DNA of 64,000 nucleotides from Nissolia schottii (taxonomy: Eukaryota; Streptophyta; Magnoliopsida; Fabales; Fabaceae): positions 81,052-145,051 of the forward strand of contig QANU01113051.1 of the NCBI GenBank assembly GCA_003254905.1, read 5' to 3'. The notes beneath the pieces were generated by a model. It was not told the origin of the DNA, did no database searches, and saw only the letters and a program-made list of their open reading frames with translations. Positions within the stretch are counted from its first letter, which is position 1; each line of letters begins with the position of its first letter. A program made the translations under genes and the position numbers. This document shows positions 28,885 to 57,333 of this stretch, piece after piece.

Positions 28885-31754
28885 TTACATGCTCTCTTTT
28901 TTAAAGTCAAGAGGTACAAATAGAAGAAAAAATTAATATACTACTTGATATTATAAATAGAATAATATTCTAACATACAAAAGAGTAAAAAAATATATGA
29001 CAAATATTATAAAACAGACTGAATACAAAATAATAAAATTCTCATAAATTCATGAGATACACTGAATAAGAGCTTGTTTAAAGAACCTTGACTACAAAAC
29101 TCAAAAGAATTTGAAAAACTTTGAAGATTCAAAATAGAAGACAGGAGAGTGGAAAAAGTTTATGTTGCCCACGTTGATCATGATTCATATAAAAGGATCC
29201 AGACCAAGGAATATTATTATTATTATTCACATGAGTAGTGGAGTAATCATTCTTTCATTTATGCTTGGGTTGGGTTGGGTTAGAGCCCTTCAAGTTAAAA
29301 GCGATGGGAACCATACATATCCAACAATTGCCACATTCACAGGTGACCAAAGCATATATGGCCAGAATATGCCATATCCGTGTGACACACTATTAAGTTA
29401 AAATGCGCAAAAGGATGAACAATTCACGTTCAAATATGGTTCGGATACCTCACAAATTTTAAAGATTTTGCTTAAGTTATTAAAAAATACTTCTTTTGGT
29501 TTAACTGTATAAAAATAAATGGTTTTAATTTAAATATATTAAAAATATTTGATTTTGGTTGTTATTATTGATAGTGTTTTATTAATTGTTGACAATATAG
29601 CAGACTTTCTCATTAGTGGCACAATGCAAATAAAATAAACTAACTTATCCATAAATCACGTTATTTGATCCAAACTTGTTTCCAAATCATGATTCACACA
29701 CAACTCCAATTTGGGTCAAGTAGCGACTAGTGAATTATGGGTCGAGTTTAGGTTGAGTTATAGGTTAAGTAAGTTTATTTTGTTCACATGACATTATTAA
29801 CGTGACATTTTGTTAACCACATCAATCTTTAACAAAGTTTTACTGTTGACAAAGATTAAAATGAAATCATTTATAGTACGTTAAGAATTAAAAATACAAA
29901 TTTTTAACATGTTTTAATTTACTCAAAAATAAATAAATTTAAAGACATAAATTTGATAATTAAACCAACATTCAAGTAACAACACGCTCTCATGTTGATA
30001 TAATTAATCCAAGCCTGACTGTGTGACACGTGCATGTTGAATTGTCAAGCTATATAAACAATATAAATATAATTACACGATTTTCATGTTTGGAAATTAA
30101 TTGAATTGTTTAGTAGTACTTTTCTAACTTGAAAAGTATAATCTCTATCAGCAAAAGAATCGATTTATTGGCAGTGTCCTTGCCGGCAAACAGTGAAAAT
30201 TATGAGAAATTGTTAGTTTCAAATCCATTTAATATACATCTCAACAAATGTTAATAATTTAAGAAATAAGAATCACCTGCATTTATTAATATGTTATACA
30301 ATAAATAGACGAGAATAAGAACTTCTTTTTACTTAAAGAAGAACCAATAATTTCTCAAAAATTATTATGTGAACGAGAAACTTCTTTAATTATATGTTTC
30401 CTTGAATTAAGATCTTTTTATATTTGCTTTAAATCTTTAGGTTAACTATTTTACTTTTAGAAGTGTCTACAAGTTAGCAAAGAGATTAATGGATTCATAC
30501 CAGTGAACACTCTAATTATGTATAAAAAAATATAATCATATATTATGTTAAGAGAGAATAGAAATGAATGGAACTCATTTAAAATTTATAAAATCGAGTT
30601 AAATTTAGGTGTAGAGTGTCTTTGTCTTTAATTAAATTTAAATTGATGTATCTTTTTTAATGGTAAAGTTGTATCATACTTCTCTATAAATGAAATATTT
30701 TTCTTGTCAAGAAATTTGTTTTTCCCTTTCAATTTGTAAGTTGACATTCATTGCCTATATCTCTAAATAATTTTCTAAAATTATGAAGTTACCCTTAAAA
30801 GAGAAAAAAAAGTCCATATCTCCAATAAAATAAATAAATAGTCTACAACAAAAAAGAAAAAGTTATATGTGGGGACTTCAAATTCTTGTTCGTAGCCAAA
30901 AATGTAAAAAGAGAAAGGAAAATGACATTGTTGGGATGTCTGAAAGAAAATGAAAGGAGGATGATTAATAGCCATAGATTTCATTATGTGAACAGTATTG
31001 AGCTACCATGGTAATAAACCCATGGACACTTTCAAAACCACTAGGTCAGAGAAGAAGGTAGAAGAAAATAAAATAATTTGTTTACTACAAAGTAACTTAA
31101 TTATTATTCTTAATTGTAACTACTTGATTAGTTTATAAAGAGAATCAATCAAGTTTTTCAACTTCCAAAACTATTTTATTATAGTTATTTAATTAATTTA
31201 GTTATAGCGAGTTATTTACTGACCAATGTATTAGTTAGTTAGAAAATTAGTTTGTTACAGTTGCTTTTCCTAAAAATAACTACGGAGTTTGGGTAGAAGG
31301 TATGAGTTCTTAGGTTCAAATTTCATTGCAATCAATGTAATTTTTAAAGTAAAAAACAAAAGTTTGCTTCCCTCAACTTCATTGTGTTTATACATAAATC
31401 AATTAATGAATCATCAACTAATCATTCATTTTCACCATGATAATCTTTGACAAAAACATATGATGGAGATGCTATCTATTATAATAATTCCAAATAGAAC
31501 TCAAGACAATTTTCAATTACATTTTGATACAAATGTTTTGAAATACTAGTATTTATTTTCATAAATGAATTAAATTCAACATGATATACTACAAAATGAG
31601 TAAAGAACATGACAATCAGATAGACAGGCTAGGTATGTAATATGTACATTTCTCTCTTTTGCACCCACCAAAATAATGCTCAGTACTTGTTTGTTTCATA
31701 GGTCCAGAAAACAGCTTCTAGCTTGCATGAAAATCAAGAATAGAATAATTGATT

Positions 31755-40826
<9,072 letters not shown>

Positions 40827-41201
40827 TTTCATGATCCTTTGCAAGAAAAAAAACCCTAGCTTTCCAATTTCTGGTTCAAAGCGCACTCTGTTTGTGGATC
40901 ATCTGAGCTCAGCAAAAAGAGCGCTAACTGACGCAGTTCACACACTGACGGTGGCCTCGGTTTGCTAACTGAGTATTTTTTTAACAAAAAAAAACACATT
41001 TTTTCTAAAATCATTTTTCGATAGATATTAGATAATATTTTTTTTGTATATATCAGATTAGTTCAAGTGATCGGAATTTGTTCTCATGAATTGAAAGAGA
41101 AAAGAAAAATACTACGTCATTTTAAGAGAGATATAAACATAAAAACTTAAATTTGGTTCTACAAAATTTTAAAAATGATCTACTTATTTAAAGCGTTGGT
41201 G

Positions 41202-41241
<40 letters not shown>

Positions 41242-42543
41242 AGATAAATAAGAGTGTAACAACTTTCCCTGTTTCACACAATGTTTTTGTCATGGTTATC
41301 ACATTTTTATGACTATTCTTACCACTTACCAGAACTTATGATTCTAACTGAATTGTGTAAAAGATTTAGCTGTATAATGTTAATCTGAAGTAACTTAGAT
41401 AGTTAACAAACAAATTTTCCCCGCCAAAGGCTTTATCTGCAACAACTTACAGCAAATCTTAACCCAAATTTCGTGGCTTCCACGTTGCTAGCATATGGAG
41501 TGCTTGGTGAAAAAATTCATGTTGATTTTTAGTGATTTAGAGTAGCCCATTATTTGGATAATAGGTTTTTTATGTGAGTTTTTAGTGAAATATTCTCTGC
41601 TTTAGTAAATATGTGTGGTTTCAATGATAATTGAGACTATGGTGATACTCAGCATCTTCTTTTAATTATAAACGTAAAAGTTGAAAATGGTGGAAGGGAT
41701 CAAGTGAATATATGTTTTATAAATTCATGCACAGTAGCAATTATATGTTTTAAAGTTAATCTAAATTACAAAATGACACAGATACACAACAACATTGCAG
41801 AAATGGTTTATGCTGCCTTTAATGAGTGTGGCTGCTTATCTGCTGGTCATTTAAACATAACCACAGTACCCTGGAAAGGAGACACCAGTCAAAGTCACAC
41901 TCCATGATTCATACCCATATATTCTTTGTTTCTTACTTTACCAAACAACTTGGGCAGCTTATGATCAAGAATCTCATTGGATGTGCTACCATTACATTTT
42001 CATCTTATAATGTTCTGAATCTCTCTGTCTTGAAAACATTATACAGTAGTCTCAGAATTATGCAGTAGTCTCATAAACAACATGGTGATTAAGTCGTCTT
42101 CTAAATAGCAGTAGTTAATGTCCCTGTGATTGAATAGAAATAACAAGTTATGGTATCATATTAATGTTCTTTAGTTCCTATCTTATTCTTTTACTCTCTT
42201 AACCCATACCATCTTGCAAACAAAATAGTAAACATTTAATTCGTCCCCATTAAGTTATAGTTACCAAATTATAGAAATTTTAATATTAATTTAAAAAATT
42301 ATTAAAAATTGATCAAATTAATCTTTTAACTTGGTTAAATTAATTTTCCCTAAAAATTCTTAACTTCACCAACTTTTAATGACGTCAAAGACTCATATAC
42401 TTGTTTTCATTACGTTAAGACGAACTTGATCGATTTTAATAACTCCAACAATGAATTTGAAGGCCACTCGATGAACTACTAAGAATTTTTCAAGAAAAAT
42501 AGAGTACAAATGGTTGCTATCAGATCAACTCTGCAAATTCAAT
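40827..42543. other. Spacer between PEX6 and the mTERF gene
   Basis: Holds the PEX6 promoter and leader next to 40827 and probably the mTERF 3' region next to 42543. In between is AT-rich DNA with a long GA microsatellite. No gene is supported. Confidence 0.5.
41206..41239. repeat. (GA)n microsatellite
   Basis: About 17 uninterrupted GA units, 380 bases upstream of the PEX6 start codon. GA tracts in plant promoters can bind GAGA-type (BBR/BPC) factors, but here the distance makes a role only possible. Confidence 0.9.
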
Positions 42544-43737
42544 TCAAATCACACTCCTAAAATCCATCTTCTTCTGATACACACTCCACAACTGAGGCAC
42601 TTGCTGCTCATACTTGATCACAAACTTCTCCAAGAAACGACCCTCCTCAGGCAACAGCAAAGTGGTCAAACTCTTCTTCTTAATCAACCCTTTCGACAAC
42701 AGAACCTGAACAACCGAGCACCTTGGCTTAATCCTCTTCTCCAAGCTGAAAAACAAGACCACAGGGCACCTTGCAATCTTCCCAGAAGGCCAACCTATCT
42801 CGTTCACCAAGTAATCCATTGCCTTCATTATCTTATCCTCAGACAATATCATACAATGTGGGTGCTTCCTGAATGCCAGAAGAATGTCATCACCAGACCA
42901 ACCCCACCTCTGGTAAACCTCGAAACACCGGTTATATATGGCCTTGTTACCTTCCCCTGAGAGTGCATGAATTGCCAGAACAAACGTTGTCTTTGTTGGA
43001 TTAAACCCCATTTCCTTAATCTCCTCAGTGAGCGTCGCAAAGTTCTCCTTTTTCTGCATCAGGGCCTCAGGGAAATGAGTCAGCAACAGCGTGACACACG
43101 ATTCAGGGACACCCAATCCTTTGAGGACGTCAAGGTTTGGTACGAGGTTCTTGTTGTGGTCCTCAAGGAAGACCCAAGAGGTGCGCTTCAAGGAAGCTAC
43201 GACCTTTTCATTGGAAATCAGGACACTCTTGAGGAAATTGTAAGAGGGTATGATCTGTTTCTCCAAGCTCCTCGTCAGAAGAGTTGGGTCCGCAGTTAGG
43301 GTTCTTGCGAGGTCGGAATTGGAAATCCCAATTGAGAGGAAAAATTGAAGCTTTGGCAAGAGGATACCGTCAGGGTTGGCCAGAAGGAGCAGTGGGCGTT
43401 TTCTGACAATGTTTGAGATCTGGGTATTCGAGAAACCGTGTTCTCTGAGAAGGGTTAGAACAGAGTCTGGTCTTTCAGCACAAGGAAGCTGAAGCTTCTG
43501 GGAAGTTAATGCAGCGTTTTCTGGGGAGAGCCCGCACGTGTCAATGAGGTAAGAGAGTGTGAACTTGTGCTGGTTCGATTGGAGGACCTTGCAGGAGATT
43601 GGTCTGTGAAGTGATGATAGGTTCTGAGGATAAGTAATGGGGTGTGTGCTGCATGAATCTCCAAAGAATGGGTTTAGTTTTTGGAAATGGAATGTGGCAG
43701 AATGCTGCAACCTTTGTGTGTGGATTGATTTCATCAT
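42544..43737 (-). CDS. mTERF-family organelle transcription factor
   Basis: Intronless gene of 397 aa. mTERF proteins bind nucleic acid in mitochondria or plastids and affect transcription termination, splicing or ribosome assembly there. The first ~60 residues are rich in Ser, His and basic residues with few acids, as in an organelle transit peptide. From about residue 65 the helical mTERF repeats follow, with proline at the usual spacing: GFSNTQISNIVRKRPLLLL, then GISNSDLARTLTADPTLL, GVPESCVTLLLTHFPEAL, MGFNPTKTTFVLAIHAL, and WSGDDILLAFRKHPHCM near the end. The set resembles the large, often intronless plant subfamily that includes Arabidopsis mTERF2/8/15-like proteins; I cannot name the exact orthologue. 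Two adjacent start methionines make the first residue ambiguous by one. Confidence 0.93.
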   Translation of the reverse strand: MMKSIHTQRLQHSATFHFQKLNPFFGDSCSTHPITYPQNLSSLHRPISCKVLQSNQHKFTLSYLIDTCGLSPENAALTSQKLQLPCAERPDSVLTLLREHGFSNTQISNIVRKRPLLLLANPDGILLPKLQFFLSIGISNSDLARTLTADPTLLTRSLEKQIIPSYNFLKSVLISNEKVVASLKRTSWVFLEDHNKNLVPNLDVLKGLGVPESCVTLLLTHFPEALMQKKENFATLTEEIKEMGFNPTKTTFVLAIHALSGEGNKAIYNRCFEVYQRWGWSGDDILLAFRKHPHCMILSEDKIMKAMDYLVNEIGWPSGKIARCPVVLFFSLEKRIKPRCSVVQVLLSKGLIKKKSLTTLLLPEEGRFLEKFVIKYEQQVPQLWSVYQKKMDFRSVI

Positions 43738-44627
43738 GTTTCGCAGATGAGAGTGGATAAGATTGGAAAGAGTCGAGAGATTAGTAGCAGATTAGCTGCT
43801 ATGCTAACAGAAGGGAGGAGGACACATTTCTTTGGCTTCGGGAATGGCTTTTTCTGGATTTGGAACATGACCCTGATGAGCATAATCCACAGGTTTAATA
43901 TCTCATATTCATTTCACACTTTTTCCATTAAAAAAATAAGGTGTTATGTTTATTAAATAAAGTTATACATACATAAATGAATATGACAACTCTGACAATT
44001 ATTATATCTTGAATATCGTTCTAGTTCCTTTTTTATTATTTCTCTTTTATTCACATACTTAACATATAATAAGAAATCATGTGATTTAAAAAAGGAAGTT
44101 AAAAAAAAAAAAAAACAGTACATCGGTGAGCATTATGCTTATCCAACAAGAATAAGTACTAAAAAGGATTTTCCAAAATCAATTAGTAATAATTTACATC
44201 ATACCTAGAAAGCAGGTTTCCTTGGAACTCAATTGTACTAAGAGGTGTATAATTCCTATAATTGTGTAATTGTAGTTTTACTCAAACAAGTATATATTAG
44301 GCACAACAGTTCGGAGCACCATATCATGAGTGTCTAATTTATAACAAAATTACCCAATGTTCTCAGAATTTTTCCACATTTCTGACCTTCCTAGAGGAAT
44401 GCAACATAGGGTACCCCTGGGTTACCAACAGTTCCCTCATTCTGTATCAAATTTTAAGGACAATTCTGGCATCTTAGGCACAGGCAAAATAAAAGCATAC
44501 GAATCAATTATCCCTCTACTTCTCAATGAAGAATGTTCCAACAAGTTCTGTATACGGAGAGGCTTCTAAGAGGGAGCTTTCACTGACATCCACTTTATTT
44601 CGTACTCATTAAATCAGAACCAACGGC
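43738..44627. other. Spacer between the mTERF and SPATA20-like genes
   Basis: Contains the mTERF promoter side near 43738 and the 3' region of the SPATA20-like gene near 44627. Otherwise AT-rich with an A15 run near 44103. No gene seen. Confidence 0.45.
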
Positions 44628-47600
44628 TTATGTTGAAGAAGAGGACGATTTTTTGGAGAGCAAAGCTTCAAGTGATGAATGATCAAACACAGGGGGGCTA
44701 CATGTGAAGTTTTGGCATATAAGAGCCACAACCTTGTTTACTGCATAGTTATTCTTTGCCATCAGAGCAATGTTGCTGTTATTTATTTCCCAAAATTCCA
44801 TCTCTTCTTTGTTGTTGGGGTCTATATGAAGTACCTGCCATCAGCACCAGCACAGAAGTTACTGATAACAACCAAAAAAGAAATAGAGTGTAAGCTTAAC
44901 AAAAGAATAACTGTTCTCACTGTTTTGTCGGGATCATATAGTGCATGAGCTGCAGCAAGCATGCTTTCAAATTCCATAGAATTCCTTTCACCAACCACGA
45001 CCACTTGCTTCCGCGAAGGTACACGCAGCATGTTTGCTGCACAACACATGAGGGGCACTGTCATAGGCATGTCTTTCAATCTTTTCTCAAAAACTGCCTG
45101 CACTACCGCAAAGGGAATCTTAGTCAATGCATCTGATCTAGTGGTCTAGTAACAGAGATTCCCACTAATAATCCCATCCCACCATTAAGAGAAAAACAAT
45201 TTTTTAGGAGGAACGATGGGAGGGTTTTACAGACCAGAAGGTGCTCTGCATTTCGCTTGTAATGCTCAGCCTTACTTCCAGAAATCATGGAAGCCAATCG
45301 TATAAGATTTATAGCAGAAACTGAGTTCCCAGAAGGTTCTGTCCCATCATGGTCTTCCTTCACACGAAGGAGAACAGAATAATCTTCTCCTGTATTATTA
45401 TAATATCCACCTCCATCCTTGTCAAGAAACAAAGCATCCTGCAAGCAACTCATCTAATGAGCAACTCAAGGTCTAGCAAAGCACAATGAAATTTCTTTCA
45501 AATCCCGATATCAATCTTTACCTGGGTTTCCTGCAATTCAATTGCCCATTGCAGCCAGTTGATTCCACCACCAACCTCAAATAGATCCAGCAATCCAGAA
45601 ATCAGAAAAGCATAATCATCCAAGAAACCAGGAGCTTTAGATGGAGAATTTCTGAAACTATGGTGCAGCCTGTGAGTCTCCACGTTGTAAAGTTGCTTCC
45701 TAATAAAGAATGCTGCTTTTTCTGCAATTTGCATGTACTCCTTTGGCTGGATTTTGCACAATCAAAAGGAGGAGAAAGTTAAATACATTATCAATTACTA
45801 AAAACTCAAAAGAAGTGTTTCAAAGTGGCTCCAGGTGTTCCTCCAACAATCTCACCCACTATTCCCTCAGACTCATAGCTTAAACTGCCAATCCACACTA
45901 ACTATGAAACTAATCATTCTCCAAAGCAAGAAATGTGATCAACAGCATAAAATTGTACGCCCACGATGATAGTCTACAGACATCTTCCAGAAGCAACATC
46001 CGTAGTATAAAAGTAGTTTGTCTCCCAGCTTTTCAAATAATTAATAGTCATTTGAGCTAAAACAAAATACCAAAGGCTCTCTAACTACCTGGCTATATTA
46101 GTAGAGGAGAAAACTTACTTCAGTGCCAACAACAGGAAAGTAGAATTTAGTCCCTTCAGCTTCACCTTTGAGAATCTTAGAAGCCCTAGCAAAAGACGAG
46201 ATTGCCAGTCCATTCCAAGATACAATAACCTACAAACATAGAATCTCAGATTCATACATAAAAGGTTGAAACCAAAATCATATAAAAAATTAACAAGCTT
46301 GTTTAGGGGGACACTTTATCATCCAAATGTGGCCTTGCCCGCCTTGATCTTACTTCAAACAGCTTACGCCTACATTCTCCAAGAATTTCTTGATATGTCT
46401 CAGCTGACATGCCATACTTTGATGATATTTCTGAAGGATCTTTCCTCTCAATCAGGACATTCTTTCCCTTGAATTCATCGTGAGGATCACTCATTCTAGA
46501 GAGGTCACAGTTACCGGACTGCTTTATGTAATAGTGCTCTTTAAAAAGATCAGCATGTTCTCCAAGTATGTCTTCAACCTAAACAGATAAAATCAGGTTG
46601 AAAGCCACCTCCAAATATAACAAACCAACCAACCATTAATTACAATACATCTATGAGAAATTGGTGGGAAACTAGAGATAGGATGGCAAATTACAAAAGG
46701 AAATCTGACAACATGTCATGCCATCAAGAGCTAGAAATGTTAAGAAAGAATTCAAACAACTCTTAAACCACAATTGTTGTTTAGGGAAAGCAATTTCCAA
46801 GAGTTATCTGTTCATTAGCAACAAGAATATTACATTTGAAAGTATAAAAAAGAGTAAAATTTTAACCAAGCAAACATAAAAACATTAAGGCAAGGCAGAT
46901 AAGACATGGATGAAAGACCTCTTTGCTGGTCCATATGTAAAACGCCCCTTCCTTTTTTCTTGCAGCTCCGACAGTCTCTGCACTGTCAGCATCCTCTGCT
47001 GAAAAGATTTCACCTTCCGGACCAATCATGTCTCTCCTTAAGTAATCAAGGATATCCCGTGATATATATGAATAGAAGGTATCTTTTGTGATAGAAAAAG
47101 CATCTAAATAAACATTAGCAAGCTGCCCTTGATCATATAGCATCTTCTCAAAATGTGGAACTGCAAAGACATCACAGGTCAATGATTTAATTATCTCAAC
47201 AATATTTCAGAACAAAGAGTATTGGATATAACAGCACATCCTAGTCAATAAGGCAAAATAAAAAAAGCCCATGCATCCTATATGTGCCGCAAAATTGTGA
47301 ACTACAATCACAGACATGTCATATACATGCCAAAAGTTTTACTCACAGAAATTACTGTTGTCCAAGATAAACTTACCATGCCAGCACTCGTCCACACTAT
47401 ATCTGTGAAAACCCCCTCCAATATGATCATGAATGCCCCCTTTGGCCATGCATTGCAAGCTAAAGAAAACCATTTTCTGACTTCCATTAGCTTCGTCCAA
47501 CTTCCCAGTATTCTCCATTTTTTTGGAGTGGTCTAACATCAAGTTTATCTCAACTGGTCGGGGAAACTTTGGTGCAGATCCAAACCCACCAAACTCTGAA

Positions 47601-49706
47601 TCATAACTCCCAGAGAGCTAAAAGGAAAATGGTAGATTGAATGATATTCAAGAACTGAGATCCTCAACATAAGTTAAGGATTTAGTAAAAGTAAGATCCT
47701 ACATGCAAATATAAGAAATTTTCTCACATTAAAAAAAAAATGAAAAGAATATTGCTTGGTCTATGTTGTTGCAATATGAAAATCTTAAAACCCCGGTTGC
47801 TATCAGCCTTTAATTAACTTATATAAATGAGAAAACAAGATTGTTATGTTTTTTAACAATTTTTTCCTACTTCCCTATTACTCACACAAAGAAGTAAAAA
47901 CACATAGGATAGCAAGACTAAATATATGGAAACTCTTTTCTGTGTCCTTTTATCCCCTTTTGAATGGTGTCTAGAATGGAAGGGAAGGTTTTGCCCAAGT
48001 AGACAAGAGCAGATGCACAAAGCCTTACCTGCTCAGAGCATAGACGTAATGCATCTTCTGGAACTCCATCAGGCAATTTATCAGAATCTGAGCTGGCAGA
48101 CAACGCCTCAGAAAGCTGTTCAATTGCAAATGCTCCACTCTTAACTAGTGTATCCCTCTTACTATCCCAAGCCTCTTTTACCTTTCTGAACAAATACCAA
48201 ATGCATAAGAACCTCAAGAGCCATACCAATAATTTTAAACAATGGCCTGAAGTTTTTTTACTGAACAATTGAAAGTGTCTAAGCAAGTTGACGATTCAAG
48301 CAGCCATGTGAAATAGTTCTCACCTAAGTATAGTCTTAAATCCAGGACGTCCATACTTATCATCAGGGGGAAAGTAAGTGCCGCCCATTAAAGGTTTCAA
48401 ATCAGGAGACAGAAAGACACTCAGTGGCCAACCTCCTCCACCATACAAAGCCTGCACATACGTCATGTATACCTAAAAAGAGAAAAACATTTAGTGCACC
48501 TTACCAGTGGAACACTTCTAAACTTTCTGTAAACATATGGACCATTCAAACAGATAACTACATCCCACCCATGAAACCAAACAATCCGTTTAAGCCATAA
48601 AAAAGGGGATTTTTACATAAATAAAGGACAACTCATTTTGTTTTCTTAGAATAGAGCAATGTTGGAGATAAACACCCTTGCAGATTCTGAAATACATACA
48701 TCAATTAAATGAAAAGTTAAGCTACCTTATCAACATCTGGTCGCTCCTCTCGGTCCACCTGTGGCATTGATACATTAAATAATGCTATAGAACAAGTTCT
48801 TAAGTAAACTTCAATAAGATTGAAGAGAAGATTGTTAGAACAGAAAGCAAGAGAGAAAAACACAAAGCAAACGGCAACTATTACCTTAATGCTAACAAAC
48901 CAATCATTCAACAACTTGGCAACCCCCTCATCCTCAAAAGACTCCACCTCCATAACATGACACCTTACACAAGAACAAAAAAAACAGTTTAGATTATATC
49001 CCAAAAATTCAGTTTATTTTAAACTCATCATCAAAATTTGACATAAGTACCAGTGACATGTGCTGTACCCAACTTGAAATGGAATCGCCATTAGTACCCA
49101 TCCATATACGACAAACACCGCCAGTTAATTAAATACACAAACAAAACAAAACAAAACAAATCAAAACAAAAATCTGATATTTAAGCCAAAGAAAAAAAGA
49201 GAAGATGGAAAGGAGTAGGGTCTGGGGGGAGAAATAAATACTTGATAAGAAGATAGGAGCATCTCTTCTGCGTGCTTCGGCGAAAGCTTCTTCGCCCCAC
49301 GGAAACCAATCAACCTTCAAATTCAATAATGAAACGAAATGAAACGAAATGAAAGGATCAAAATTGAATGCAATAGTGGTAGTTTAATTAGGGTGCATAC
49401 AGGGTTATGGGCGTGTTGGAGAAGATAAGGGCTTTGCTGGGAAGAAAGTCGATTGGTATGCTTGTGAGAATGAGATGAGGAAGACGCCATTGAGACCTTG
49501 AGGAAGGGTCGTGGAGGTGAGAAAGTGTAGTATGGGAATAATTTTAATTTTGTTGGTTGAATTGAGAAAAGACGATGAGTAAGAAAAGAAGAAGAGTGGA
49601 GGAGGAGCCTAGGGTGCATAGAATGAGAATTGTGGAGAAGGAAATGAGTAAGAGTAGTGAAAGGAGGTTTTGGGTTGGGTGAGTGTATGACTTGAGTTGC
49701 CGCCAT
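44628..49706 (-). CDS. SPATA20/DUF255 family thioredoxin-like protein
   Basis: Homologue of spermatogenesis-associated protein 20, a family found from bacteria to plants with an N-terminal thioredoxin-like domain and a C-terminal six-hairpin (alpha/alpha) glycosidase-like domain; its reaction is not established. Exons on minus: 49706-49401, 49314-49242, 49072-49051, 48963-48885, 48758-48726, 48472-48324, 48185-48029, 47617-47377, 47160-46919, 46578-46315, 46229-46119, 45746-45522, 45438-45235, 45097-44921, 44834-44628; 829 aa. Family landmarks are [16 protein letters not shown], then the redox-type motif STCHWCHVM (CHWC at residues 132-135, split over two exons), [22 protein letters not shown], the [17 protein letters not shown] segment and [12 protein letters not shown]. 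The first ~72 residues, before a second in-frame ATG, look like an organelle transit peptide. Exons as short as 22 and 33 bases are unusual but keep frame. Confidence 0.94.
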
Positions 49707-51201
49707 GTGTACACTTTTACAAAATAGATACTTCTTTCTTCTTCCTCCACAGGTGGCCCCTTCTTCCTCTTACAAAACGGATATGAATGAAACTTGGACT
49801 GGGTAGAAATGGTTTAATGTCTTAGTTTTATATTATCATTTAATTATAATTATATGTATTTCAAAAGTCTTTTAAATGATAATATATTATTAGATGATCA
49901 CGTAAAATTATTTATATTATCAATAAATATAACGTAATCTTTAACAGAAGATTGTCAACTTGATTCTGAGATTAACAACATCAATCATCTTAAATTATAG
50001 AAAATATCAAATTTATTTATAAGATGATTAAATTAATTTTTAAAAGAGATTAACTTTTTTCTTAGTATGTTTGAAGAAACCAACTTAACTAATGTTAAAA
50101 AGATTAATTTAATTGACTTTTTCACAATTTCAAAAATGAATATAGTACTTTTTATATCATGAGAATGAAGTTGACAAATGTTAACTTTGAGAAAGTTTAC
50201 TCCAACAGATAGTCAATTTAATTTTTATGCAAGTGTAAAATAGGTTTATAATCATTATAGTTTAATTATGATGCAAAGAATTTTAATAAGGTTTTACAGT
50301 AAAAGTGGTCAACATTGCTTAAAAAAACATCACAAAAAAAAACCTTTATCCTCAAATGAGCAATCAAATGAAGATACAAAACATTCATAACCACTATAAA
50401 TAATATTTAGATTTTACTTTCATTGAATATTCCTATCCATTGAGTTAGTATCCTAATGATATATGGGATCCAAAACAGCATTCTCATGAAGTTTTTGTTT
50501 TAGTGATTCCTTCCTAAACCTCGGCTTCTCAGCTTAACATTATCAAGCAATGAAATTTTTCAGTAATTGAAATGGTCTGATAGGAATGATTATCCCACAA
50601 TTCTCAATATCATAAGATCCATTTTTAGCTGAAGAATAGGCATCAACCTTTTTTCTTTGGATCAACAAAAAAGGCATAAACATTTTGGCAAAAGGTATAT
50701 TTCCCAGGCTTGCGAGTTGAGTTAAGCTGAAAATGAATCCTCTCGTAACAAAAGTGATCATTTTGGTCATGTGAAAAGAGATAAAGACAAAAAAAAATTG
50801 CATTAAGTCTTATCAATTTTAAGATAACTCCACTTATTTAAAATTCTTTTTATTTATATCTTTCTTCACATGACCAAATATAACCAAATTTGACATTAAT
50901 AAAATTCATTTCCATAGGGAGGTAGTTGCAGCTAAGACGGGGGAACTGAGAATGGCATTCGAAGTCCAATAGCACATACAATGTAGTGTAACGGTAAGAG
51001 TTAATTGCATCATTTTACATAAATACCATCCGATTACCGTCTAGAGAAATGTTGCATGGAAAAGTGCCCCCATATCACATTGGCAATAACTTCCATGATG
51101 ATGGGACACACTCAATAGACCAACAATATGGCAGACCTTATATTTGTGAAATGTAGTTCATCAAGAAAAATTCCTATTATGTGGGTAAAATCTGCTTTAC
51201 A
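49707..51201. other. Spacer between the SPATA20-like and APG3 genes
   Basis: AT-rich spacer. The first ~100 bases are promoter or leader of the SPATA20-like gene, and the last few hundred are probably APG3 3' untranslated region. No coding feature is supported. Confidence 0.45.

Positions 51202-57333
<6,132 letters not shown>

Larger units (their letters stand above)
23341..31754. other. Gene-free AT-rich region, 8.4 kb
   Basis: No reading frame has gene-like length, composition or splice context. The DNA is very AT-rich with many simple repeats, such as AAT runs near 24956-24977 and 28845-28884 and TA runs near 25517. About 24290-24530 resembles a degraded repeat, and a duplicated block lies at 27740-28437. 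The few frames of 65-85 codons look like chance. The leftmost part may hold distal promoter DNA of the CW gene and the rightmost the PEX6 3' region. Confidence 0.6.

Noticed and set aside
42514..42960. A 148-codon + frame antisense to the mTERF gene
   Set aside because: It is the shadow of the mTERF reading frame on the other strand; the minus frame has the family repeats.
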